A program made the position numbers and the translations under genes. A DNA stretch of 5,706 nucleotides from an uncultured Coriobacteriaceae bacterium (GTDB lineage Bacteria; Actinomycetota; Coriobacteriia; Coriobacteriales; Atopobiaceae): assembly GCA_902766805.1 (NCBI GenBank), contig CACXFF010000384.1, positions 1 to 5,706 of the forward strand. Reading direction: 5' to 3'. Position 1 is the first letter of the stretch. Each line of letters opens with the position of its first letter. The notes below the pieces were generated by a model. That model saw nothing but the letters and a program-made list of their open reading frames with translations, ran no database searches and was not told where the DNA came from. This document shows positions 1-5,706 of this stretch, one piece after another.

Positions 1-77
1 CCGCGGACATAGGCCATGCGCGGCCTGCGAACTCGCATTCGACCTGCTAGCGGCTGCAACACAAGCCTTCAATGCCA

Positions 78-118
78 GCCGGCCCCGACGGTCCCTCAGC
101 CGTCGGGGCCGGCTTCTT
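78..118 (+). terminator. Probable intrinsic terminator hairpin of an upstream gene
   Basis: A perfect 14-bp GC-rich stem pairs GCCGGCCCCGACGG (78-91) with CCGTCGGGGCCGGC (100-113) around an 8-base loop, and is followed by TTCTT (114-118). The tail is short and broken by a C, so it is a weaker than standard Rho-independent signal. No gene is identifiable in 1-77: reading frames 1 and 3 stop at 10-12 and 48-50. The gene served would end at or just before the window start. The 3' tail runs directly into a second hairpin. Confidence 0.7.
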
Positions 119-153
119 GCGCGCCCGAGGAGTTCCTCGGGCGCGCCTCTATT
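119..153 (+). terminator. Second, abutting hairpin; possible back-up or bidirectional terminator
   Basis: GCGCGCCCGAGG (119-130) pairs perfectly with CCTCGGGCGCGC (135-146) around an AGTT tetraloop, followed by CTCTATT. It starts five bases after the stem of the first hairpin, making a tandem. The tail is only loosely U-rich, so it may be a back-up terminator, an RNA 3'-end stabiliser, or a stop for antisense transcription. Confidence 0.45.
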
Positions 154-177
154 CACGGATGCGCCCGCGGGGCCTGT

Positions 178-479
178 TTTATGCATGCCCAGATGTCAAA
201 AAGGCGCCGAAGTAGGAAAAAGCCAAATTACGTCAACGAAATCACGTTTGAAAGCCATAATTTCATTAAAGTAGGAAGATTATTAGTGCGCTTTCTCCAC
301 AGGGGCTGTATACCGTGCCCTATACCTGCAGCTACAGGAACCTGTATACGGCGCCGGTGGAGAAACCTCACGAGAAATCTTCCTACTTTAATGAAATTAT
401 GGCTTTCAAACGTTATTTCGTTGACGCAATGAGTTCAATTCCTACTTCCTTGAAAAAATGGCACCAGTGTATGCATAAA
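178..479. repeat. 302-bp in-register palindrome (MITE-like or other intergenic palindromic element)
   Basis: Every base i here can be compared with base 657-i. Seen directly: TTTATGCAT (178-186) pairs with ATGCATAAA (471-479); GAAGTAGGAA (209-218) with TTCCTACTTC (439-448); the 74-base arms 227-300 and 357-430 match at 67 positions, with an unbroken 38-bp run (244-281 with 376-413). Symmetry continues inward through GTATAC (308-313 with 344-349) to CTGCAG at 326-331 on the axis. By hand I count about 114 Watson-Crick pairs of 151. The arms are visibly AT-richer than the flanking DNA, which suggests acquisition. A TA sits symmetrically at 180-181 and 476-477, but I see no convincing target-site duplication and no transposase. 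It could be a non-autonomous mobile element, a decayed inverted duplication, or a locus giving a long hairpin RNA. Confidence 0.85.
450..479 (+). promoter_or_regulatory. Possible promoter at the right edge of the palindrome
   Basis: TTGAAA (450-455) resembles a -35 box and is followed after 18 bases by CATAAA (474-479), a 4/6 match to TATAAT. It would fire rightward toward the c-di-GMP gene, leaving a leader of more than 200 bases. The match is weak, and the left edge of the palindrome does not keep the TTGAAA. Confidence 0.2.
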
Positions 480-676
480 TAACTCCCTTGGGCCGCCCTT
501 CACGCATGCATCGATCAAATCCCGCGCCGCTCGTAGCTCGGACGCATCCCAGCCCACACCGGTCGCCACCGAGCCCAAAGCCGCACGGCAAGTTGATGCT
601 TGCTCACAGCCACTCGCCGCTCTACCAATATCTCTACCGTTGGTCCATCACTTCCCCCACGACCTTGTGTAAGCGC

Positions 677-682
677 TATAAA
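677..682 (+). promoter_or_regulatory. Candidate -10 box upstream of the c-di-GMP gene
   Basis: TATAAA (677-682, continuing AAT) is the best -10-like hexamer in the GC-rich leader. It would start transcription near 690, about 36 bases before the ATG at 726. No good -35 lies 16-18 bases upstream, where the sequence is C-rich, so an activator or alternative sigma factor would be needed. Confidence 0.3.
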
Positions 683-714
683 ATGAAGAACGGTTTGTGG
701 TCCTGGCATGATGC

Positions 715-719
715 GGAGG
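715..719 (+). promoter_or_regulatory. Ribosome binding site that sets the start at 726
   Basis: GGAGG lies six bases before the ATG at 726, near-ideal spacing. The in-frame ATG at 708 (and the overlapping ATG at 711) would put this Shine-Dalgarno inside the coding sequence and has no comparable motif upstream. Confidence 0.75.
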
Positions 720-725
720 CTCGGT

Positions 726-3700
726 ATGGCTGGCGACGTGGATACCTCGCTCGAATGGTGCGAGCTTGTCCCCGGTGGTGCCATGGTCTACTATGCCGAT
801 GGCGCCGAGGAGATTCTGTACGCCAATCGCTACACGCTCGACCTGTTTGAATGCGCGAATTTCGATGAGTTCATGGAACTCACTGGTGGCACTTTCCGCG
901 GCTTGGTGCACGGCTCGGACGTGGAGTCCACCGAGGATTCCATCTGGGGCCAAGTGGACAAACACGACGGCTTGGACCACATCTACTACCAAGCCCGCAC
1001 CAAATCGGGCAGGCTCCTGAGCTTGGACGACTATGGCCTGCTCGTGCGCCGTCCGGGCGAGCGCCCCCGCTTCCACGTGTTCATCGTGGAGGTCGACCGC
1101 AGGGGCGCCATCGATTGGCTCACTGGTTTGCCGGATATGGAGCGTTTCCTCTACCTGGCCGACATCGAGGCGAGTGCCCTCGTCGCGCGGCGCCAAGTTC
1201 CCGCGCTGCTGGTCTTCGACCTGCTGGGCATGCGCACCTTCAACGCCACCGCTGGGCGCAAAGAGGGCGACCAGCTGCTGCGCGTCTTTGCGGGCCTGTT
1301 GCGCGAACAGTTCGGCAGCGAGCTGTGCTGCCGCTACGGAGGCGACAGCTTCTGCACGATCGCGCCGGTTGACGGCCTCGAGAAGCGCGTCCAGGCCGTG
1401 TTCGACGCCTTCTCCGCCAACGAATCCGGCACGTTGCCTGTCACCGCGGGCGCCTGCGAGCTGTTCGAGGGCGAGGACCTGCGTCTGGTGCTCGACCGTG
1501 CCAAATACGCCTGCGAACAGGACCGCAACACCTGGTCCTCGCACCTTTCGTGGTTCTCTGCCGAGCTGCGCGACCAGGCCATCATGCGCGCCTACGTGCT
1601 CGAGCACGTGGACGAAGCCATCGCCAAGGGCTGGATTCGGCCCTTCTACCAGGGGCTTGTGCGCACGGCGAGCGGTGCGGTCTGCGGCGAGGAGGCCTTG
1701 GCGCGCTGGATCGATCCGCAGTACGGCTTCCTGTCTCCCGCCCAGTTCATCCCCACGTTGGAGGACGCGGGCCTGCTGCCCAAGCTGGACCTGCACATCG
1801 TCGAATGCGTGCTGTCCGACATGGCCCGCAAGCGCGAGCACGGTGTGCCGCTGGTGCCCGTTTCGGTCAACGTGTCGTTGCGCGACTTGGCCGTCACCGA
1901 TTTCGTCCCGCGTCTGGCCGCCCATGCCGACGCGCACGGCGTGCCGCACAACCTGCTCTGCATCGAGTTCACCGAGTCGGCCGCGGCTACGGATCCCGAC
2001 GCCCTGAAGACCCACATCCGACAGCTGCACGACGCGGGCTTCCAGGTGTGGATGGACGACTTCGGCAGCGGTTTCTCGTCGCTCAACAACCTCGGTCTGT
2101 TCGAGTTCGACCTCATCAAGCTGGACATGGGCTTCCTCTACGACAGGGAGCGCGACAAGTCCCGCGTGATCATCGACGGCGTGATCCGTGCCGCCAAACG
2201 CATGGGCCTGCACACTTTGGCCGAAGGCGTGGAGGTGCGCGAGCAGGCGTTGCTGTTGCGCGACATGGGCTGCGACGTGCTGCAGGGCTTCCGTTACTTC
2301 CGCGCCCAACCGCTCGATGAGATCATCACCGAATACGGGACGTCCAGCGCCCTCGTGCGTGAGCCGTCCGAAGAGCGTGAGTATTGGGACGCCGTGAGCT
2401 CCGTGAGCATCACCGACCTGGGCTCGAACGGTGCGGGCCAAGGCGTGAGCGAGGTGTCCCTGTCCGAGTTGCCCGCTGGCGTGTACGAGCTGCGCGGGGG
2501 CAAGTGGTGGATGCTCCGTGCCAATTCCGCGCTGTGCGAGACGCTCGGCTCCATTGGCCTGCGCGACTCTGACCAGCCCATCTATGATCCGTACGAACCC
2601 TCCAGCGCCTTGGCCGAGGACGAGGGCTTCCTCGTTGCGGTGGAGCGTTGCCGCAAGTCGGGCGCGTGGGAACGCATCTCCAGCAACAGCCATGGCGCGT
2701 TGGGCTTCCAGTTCTACGTGAGCCCGCTCGCCCGCTGCGAGGCAGCCGAGGCCTTCCTCATCACCTCGACTCCCAGCTTGCTCGGCGCGGCGTTGGGCAC
2801 CTATGGCGACGTGCCCGTGGGCTATGCCGTGCTGCGCGTGACCGCCCCAGGCGACGAACCCTCGGCGGTGAGCGCCGAATACGTCTACGCCAACGAGTAC
2901 TACCTGCGTTACGGCGGCTTCCGGACGGTGGACCTCGTGGGACGCACCATCACCGAGACCTCGGCTGTTGGGGGAGAGTGGCTGTTGCCGTACTGCTATC
3001 GCGCGGCCATCTTGGGCGAGAACGTGCACGACGTGGTGTTCAGCGAGAAGGCGGGCCATTGGCTGAGCTTCAACGTGGCGCCTTCGCCCGCACCCGACTG
3101 CTGCATCTTCGCGTTTACCCTGGCTGACGTCGAGCAACTCGAACGCCAGGCGATGAAGGTGGACAAAACCACCTCTGACCTCATCATCGCCACGGCGGGC
3201 GCGCTCAACACCGCGCGCGGCTACAACGAGGCCATGAACGATCTGCTCAAGGCCATGAGTCGCGCGATTCATCCCGATCGCATCTACATCTACGAGCGCA
3301 ACGAGCGCACCACCAGCAACACGTTCGAATGGTGCGCGCCGGGCGTTGAACCCCAGATAGCCACCTTGCAGGACATGCCGACCAAAGACTTCGCAATGTG
3401 GGAGTACTTGCTCTCGCGCGATTCCGTCGTGATGATTGACGACGTCTCTGCTCTGGCGAATTCCGAACCGTGCATGTATCAGCACCTGCACCGCCAGGGC
3501 ATCGAGCGCATGCTCGCCGTCCCTCTGGTGGTGGGCAGCGAGCTCATCGGGTATCTGGGCGCGGACAATTACGTGCTGGAAGAGCAGCTCGACACGCATC
3601 GCCTGCTGTCGACGGTGGCGTCGTTTGTGGGCGCACGCATCGCGCACCAGCGCATGGTGGACGAGCTCAGGTACCTGCGCACGCACGATGTGCTCACGGG

Positions 3701-4199
3701 CGCTCTCAACCGTTTCGGGATCGACAACGCCATCGCTCGGGCCCTGGAGGCGCATCCCCATGAACCGATGTCGTTGGCGTTCGTGGACGTGGATGACTTC
3801 CGTGCGCTCAACGACCTATATGGACGTGCCGTGGGCGACAAGGCGCTGCGCCTGGCCATCGACAACGTGCGGCAGGCTGCTCCGGCTGACGCCGTCATCG
3901 GACGCAATGGCGGTGACGAGGTGCTGCTTGCGCTGTTCGGCGACGAAGCCGCTGCTGTTCCGGACATCTTGGCGCAGATCACGGGCAAGCTGTTCACGTA
4001 TGAGCTAGACGGCAAGAGCTACGTGATGTCGCTGTCGGCGGGGTGCGTGGTGTGTTCGAACGGCGACGACCTGGAGCGTGCGTACACCCACGCCGACGAG
4101 GCGCTGTATGCCGTCAAGCATTCGGGCACGTCGGGCTGGATGCGCTGGGACCCGAGCCTGCGCAAGGAGATGCCGCCCCTCACCTACCGCTACGCGTGA
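726..4199 (+). CDS. Soluble multi-domain c-di-GMP enzyme: PAS / GGDEF / EAL / PAS / GAF / GGDEF
   Basis: A 1157-residue protein expected to hydrolyse c-di-GMP and perhaps synthesise it. Domains: PAS-like about 8-125; degenerate GGDEF about 127-275 (DWLTGLP at 130, signature GGDSF 205-209); EAL about 288-535; weakly PAS-like about 570-680; PAS about 690-800; GAF about 820-972; second GGDEF about 985-1140 (DVLTG at 988, GGDEV 1062-1066). The EAL residues are all present: E323 of EALARW, N382, E414 of EFTES, D444-D445 of DDFG, K465, E500 and E503 of EGVE, Q520. The first GGDEF has lost the second Asp of the usual D-x-D and the Asp of 'ND', so it is probably regulatory. The second keeps D1021, 'FRALND' and GGDE and may be active. 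No RxxD inhibitory site is seen near either signature, and there are no membrane segments or signal peptide. The start follows from the GGAGG at 715; ATG 708 would add six residues. I see no clear terminator just after the stop. Which activity dominates in vivo is inference. Confidence 0.95.
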   Translation: MAGDVDTSLEWCELVPGGAMVYYADGAEEILYANRYTLDLFECANFDEFMELTGGTFRGLVHGSDVESTEDSIWGQVDKHDGLDHIYYQARTKSGRLLSLDDYGLLVRRPGERPRFHVFIVEVDRRGAIDWLTGLPDMERFLYLADIEASALVARRQVPALLVFDLLGMRTFNATAGRKEGDQLLRVFAGLLREQFGSELCCRYGGDSFCTIAPVDGLEKRVQAVFDAFSANESGTLPVTAGACELFEGEDLRLVLDRAKYACEQDRNTWSSHLSWFSAELRDQAIMRAYVLEHVDEAIAKGWIRPFYQGLVRTASGAVCGEEALARWIDPQYGFLSPAQFIPTLEDAGLLPKLDLHIVECVLSDMARKREHGVPLVPVSVNVSLRDLAVTDFVPRLAAHADAHGVPHNLLCIEFTESAAATDPDALKTHIRQLHDAGFQVWMDDFGSGFSSLNNLGLFEFDLIKLDMGFLYDRERDKSRVIIDGVIRAAKRMGLHTLAEGVEVREQALLLRDMGCDVLQGFRYFRAQPLDEIITEYGTSSALVREPSEEREYWDAVSSVSITDLGSNGAGQGVSEVSLSELPAGVYELRGGKWWMLRANSALCETLGSIGLRDSDQPIYDPYEPSSALAEDEGFLVAVERCRKSGAWERISSNSHGALGFQFYVSPLARCEAAEAFLITSTPSLLGAALGTYGDVPVGYAVLRVTAPGDEPSAVSAEYVYANEYYLRYGGFRTVDLVGRTITETSAVGGEWLLPYCYRAAILGENVHDVVFSEKAGHWLSFNVAPSPAPDCCIFAFTLADVEQLERQAMKVDKTTSDLIIATAGALNTARGYNEAMNDLLKAMSRAIHPDRIYIYERNERTTSNTFEWCAPGVEPQIATLQDMPTKDFAMWEYLLSRDSVVMIDDVSALANSEPCMYQHLHRQGIERMLAVPLVVGSELIGYLGADNYVLEEQLDTHRLLSTVASFVGARIAHQRMVDELRYLRTHDVLTGALNRFGIDNAIARALEAHPHEPMSLAFVDVDDFRALNDLYGRAVGDKALRLAIDNVRQAAPADAVIGRNGGDEVLLALFGDEAAAVPDILAQITGKLFTYELDGKSYVMSLSAGCVVCSNGDDLERAYTHADEALYAVKHSGTSGWMRWDPSLRKEMPPLTYRYA

Positions 4200-4581
4200 C
4201 GTCGGCGCTGGCGGCAGGATGTTTGTGTTGGTTGCGAGGGTCTGCGAGTGCGGAGACTGGTAGGCGCCTCGTTTCCGCAGCTCAAAGTGCGTTTCAAAGA
4301 TGGCCATGGTGGCGAGTCGGACAAGCTATTCTTCCACTTGTCGACTCCCGCCATCAGAACTGCAGGTAGCAGTGCTGGCAGCGGCAGATTCATCACCTCA
4401 TTCGTGACCCTGATATCCGTTGGTCTGACCTGAAGGAAGGGCGTCCTAACCTTTTGGCGCGTCCTCATGCGGTTAGGCATCAACGCAGCACGTGAGGAGC
4501 ATAGATTGCCTTTCGCTGGGGCGGAAGATCGCCGCGCGCTGTCCTCTAGTTGGCCGCCTCGGGCACTCCCGGCGCGAGGTG
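4200..4581. other. Non-coding intergenic stretch
   Basis: No reading frame here looks like a real protein; the open frames are short, Arg/Ser/Pro-rich, and lack a good ribosome binding site. It contains the bulged hairpin at 4306-4354, a 7-bp inverted repeat CCTAACC/GGTTAGG (4445-4451 with 4471-4477) around a 19-base loop, and a GCGTCCT direct repeat (4441 and 4459). CTCGGGCAC (4558-4566) can pair, with one bulge, with GTGCCGAG (4579-4586), overlapping the start of the next palindrome. No U-tract terminator was found for the upstream gene. Confidence 0.6.
4306..4354. repeat. Bulged hairpin downstream of the c-di-GMP gene
   Basis: ATGGTGGCGAGTCGGACAAG (4306-4325) pairs with CTTGTCGACTCCCGCCAT (4337-4354), with one T/G position and two single-base bulges, around an 11-base loop. 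It lies 107 bases after the stop codon. No U-run follows, so it is not a standard terminator. It could protect the mRNA 3' end or be the remnant of another palindromic repeat. Confidence 0.55.
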
Positions 4582-4758
4582 CCGAGCAAATAGTTTGCAC
4601 TCGGCGCGCCCCTCGTGTCGGACAACTGGGCTTTTGTTCTCTGGCAGCAATCGAGTGCGAACTAGCTAAAATAGCTAGTTCGCACTCGATTGCCTAAGCT
4701 TGGTAAAATCCCAGTTGCCCAGCGCGAGGGGCGCGCCGAGTGCAAACTATTTGCTCGG
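4582..4758. repeat. 177-bp nested palindrome between the two genes
   Basis: The 87-base arms 4582-4668 and 4672-4758 match in register at 71 positions around a 3-base AAA spacer. The outer 34 bp (4582-4615 with 4725-4758) and inner 22 bp (4647-4668 with 4672-4693) are perfect. They are separated by a partly matched stretch ending in a 10-base unpaired internal loop (4636-4645 opposite 4695-4704). Each outer arm carries its own dyad, GCAAA-TAG-TTTGC. The motif GAGTGC(A/G)AACTA occurs four times, twice per strand. It shares no obvious sequence with the palindrome at 178-479. It ends 97 bases before the next start codon. It may be a family of intergenic repeats, a transcription block, or a protein-binding site; no transposase is present. 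Confidence 0.85.
4701..4709 (+). promoter_or_regulatory. Possible extended -10 promoter in the right arm of the second palindrome
   Basis: TGGTAAAAT (TGn followed by TAAAAT at 4704-4709) resembles an extended -10 element reading toward the membrane-protein gene, with a start near 4716 and a leader of about 140 bases. No good -35 is present. The TGG part lies in the asymmetric internal loop, so the left arm has no equivalent. Confidence 0.3.
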
Positions 4759-4847
4759 AGCCGCCCTTGTCAGGCGATTGCTTCGCTGCGCGAAGGCCGC
4801 TTCCGCCGCTTCCGCCTCCATTTTCCCGCCGTTCCGTCCAGTTTTTT

Positions 4848-4851
4848 GGAG
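4848..4851 (+). promoter_or_regulatory. Ribosome binding site of the membrane-protein gene
   Basis: GGAG, preceded by a run of six T, lies four bases before ATG 4856. The spacing is short but workable, and the first residues (MKIIRPMLHLL) fit the family's N-terminus, which supports this start. Confidence 0.6.
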
Positions 4852-4855
4852 ACCC

Positions 4856-5706
4856 ATGAAGATCATCCGCCCCATGCTTCACCTGCTCGCGAGCCGTTGG
4901 CGCTCGTGGCTCGGTTTCGAGCTGCTCTTCCACCTCGTCCTGCTCTCTGTCGTGGGCCCCGCGCTCAAGCTCACTCTCGACGGCGCGATGGCTCTCGCAG
5001 GTTATCGCTACCTCAGTTATGAGAACGTCATCCGCTTCCTCACGACGCCCGCCGCTATCGTGGCCGTGCTGCTCCTTGCCGTGTTGCTCACGTTGGTCTC
5101 TGTCATAGAGCTCGCGGGCATGCATTACGTGTTCGCGCTCGACGAAGCCCACGGCCGCCCGCGTGTCATGGACGCCCTGCGCTACGCCCTGCGCCGCGCG
5201 GCTGCCACGTTCAAGCACCCATCGAACCTGCTGCTCATTCCCTACCTGCTGCTCGTCCTGCCTTTCATGCGCATGGGCGCTACCTCGGGCATGGTGCGCG
5301 CGCTCGACGTGCCTGAGTTCATCATGGAATACGTGCAGCTGAACCCTGTTCTTGGTGCAGCGTATATCGCTGTGTACCTGCTGCTTTTCATCCTGTCGTT
5401 CCTCGTCGTCTTCTCCACCGTGTATTTCGTGGCAGACGACGTGAGCTTCGTGGATGCGCTGCGCCAGGCGCGCGCCGCGGGCAAACATCACTATTTCGGC
5501 GACTTGCTGCGTGTGTCCCTCTTGCCTATGGTGCCGGCGTTGGTCGTGGCGTTGGGCCTCATCGCTGTGGCAGGCGTCTTGATGCTGTTGATTGGCGCAA
5601 ACATCACCTGGCAGGCCATCGTGCTGGTGGGTTCTGCGCTGGTCAGCTTCCTCGTTGCCGCGCCGTTTTCCTACGCCGCCATGCTCGCCACGCTCCAAGG
5701 CCGTCC
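4856..5706 (+). CDS. Glycerophosphodiester phosphodiesterase family protein, N-terminal membrane domain (3' truncated by window end)
   Basis: Only the first 283 residues are visible, and the frame is open to the window edge. The protein is polytopic: hydrophobic segments at about 19-39, 63-89, 124-139, 165-191, 218-248 and 252-278. From memory, the pattern fits the membrane domain fused ahead of the catalytic domain in Gram-positive glycerophosphoryl diester phosphodiesterases: basic N-terminus, 'LSYENVIRFL' near 53, 'GATSGMVRALDVPEFIMEYV' near 141-160, and 'ADDVSFVDALRQA' near 193. In such proteins a GDPD domain follows at roughly residue 330 onward and splits glycerophosphodiesters into glycerol 3-phosphate and an alcohol. 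That part lies outside the window, so catalytic function is inferred. If no GDPD domain follows, it would be a stand-alone membrane protein. It is preceded by 656 bp of structured DNA, so it probably has its own promoter. Confidence 0.8.
   Translation, partial: MKIIRPMLHLLASRWRSWLGFELLFHLVLLSVVGPALKLTLDGAMALAGYRYLSYENVIRFLTTPAAIVAVLLLAVLLTLVSVIELAGMHYVFALDEAHGRPRVMDALRYALRRAAATFKHPSNLLLIPYLLLVLPFMRMGATSGMVRALDVPEFIMEYVQLNPVLGAAYIAVYLLLFILSFLVVFSTVYFVADDVSFVDALRQARAAGKHHYFGDLLRVSLLPMVPALVVALGLIAVAGVLMLLIGANITWQAIVLVGSALVSFLVAAPFSYAAMLATLQGR

Noticed and set aside
293..301. DnaA-box-like TTCTCCACA in the palindrome
   Set aside because: One mismatch from TTATCCACA, single site, with a worse mirror copy; no cluster to suggest an origin.
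16..432. 138-codon + strand open frame through the tandem hairpins and palindrome
   Set aside because: It reads through two hairpins and both palindrome arms and has no ribosome binding site. The only interesting part, the shared arm peptide, is reported separately.
178..479. Integron attC site or CRISPR repeat
   Set aside because: The element is much longer than an attC, lacks visible core-site pairs, has no integrase nearby, and there are no regularly spaced repeats with spacers.
435..647. Short - strand open frame ending ...ELRAARDLIDACVKGG..., overlapping the palindrome's right edge
   Set aside because: It looks somewhat protein-like and could be a gene remnant cut by the palindrome, but it has only 70 codons, no ATG start with a ribosome site, and chance open frames are common at this GC.
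480..707. c-di-GMP riboswitch in the leader of the c-di-GMP gene
   Set aside because: I looked for the conserved GEMM-type core and paired stems and did not see them; only a weak 6-bp GCTCGG/CCGAGC pair is present.
648..3761. 1037-codon open frame on the - strand opposite the c-di-GMP gene
   Set aside because: It is the mirror of a GC-rich coding frame. The translation is His/Arg/Val/Gln-rich without domain motifs, while the + strand shows intact EAL and GGDEF signatures.
4781..4795. 6-bp hairpin CTTCGC-TGC-GCGAAG before the GDPD gene
   Set aside because: Perfect but short, with no U-tract; hairpins of this size are expected by chance in GC-rich DNA.
4694..5698. 334-codon open frame on the - strand
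   Set aside because: Low-complexity His/Glu/Arg/Gln-rich translation opposite a clear membrane protein; a composition shadow.

Overview
The window holds one complete large gene and the 5' part of a second, both on the + strand, separated by structured non-coding DNA. Coding regions are GC-rich, with strong third-position G/C. Intergenic DNA carries long palindromes, one of them clearly AT-richer than its surroundings. High GC, a soluble multi-domain c-di-GMP protein with a degenerate 'FDLLGMRTFN' GGDEF, and a GDPD protein with an N-terminal membrane domain would fit a gut Coriobacteriia/Eggerthellaceae-type actinobacterium. That placement is inference from style and is not proven by any marker gene here.

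Layout. Positions 1-77 show no gene I can identify. Positions 78-153 hold two back-to-back perfect hairpins, probably the terminator(s) of an upstream gene outside the window. Positions 178-479 form one in-register palindrome of about 302 bp. Its two 74-base core arms match at 67 positions, with a 38-bp uninterrupted run, and the symmetry continues to a CTGCAG at the exact axis. It looks like a MITE-type or other intergenic palindromic element. Positions 480-725 are leader DNA with a possible -10 box and a strong GGAGG ribosome binding site.

Positions 726-4199 encode a 1157-residue soluble protein: PAS-like, degenerate GGDEF, EAL with all catalytic residues, PAS-like regions, GAF, second GGDEF. 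It is predicted to break down c-di-GMP through the EAL domain and possibly to make it through the C-terminal GGDEF, with sensory domains between.

Positions 4200-4581 are non-coding with a bulged hairpin. Positions 4582-4758 form a second long palindrome of 177 bp, unrelated in sequence to the first, with 34-bp perfect outer stems, a 22-bp perfect inner hairpin and a nested dyad in each outer arm. At 4856 a polytopic membrane protein begins and runs off the window; its 283 visible residues match the membrane domain that precedes the catalytic domain in glycerophosphodiester phosphodiesterases.

The two genes need not be co-transcribed: 656 bp of structured DNA lie between them, and I see no functional link. 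The most notable feature is the pair of distinct giant palindromes flanking the c-di-GMP gene.
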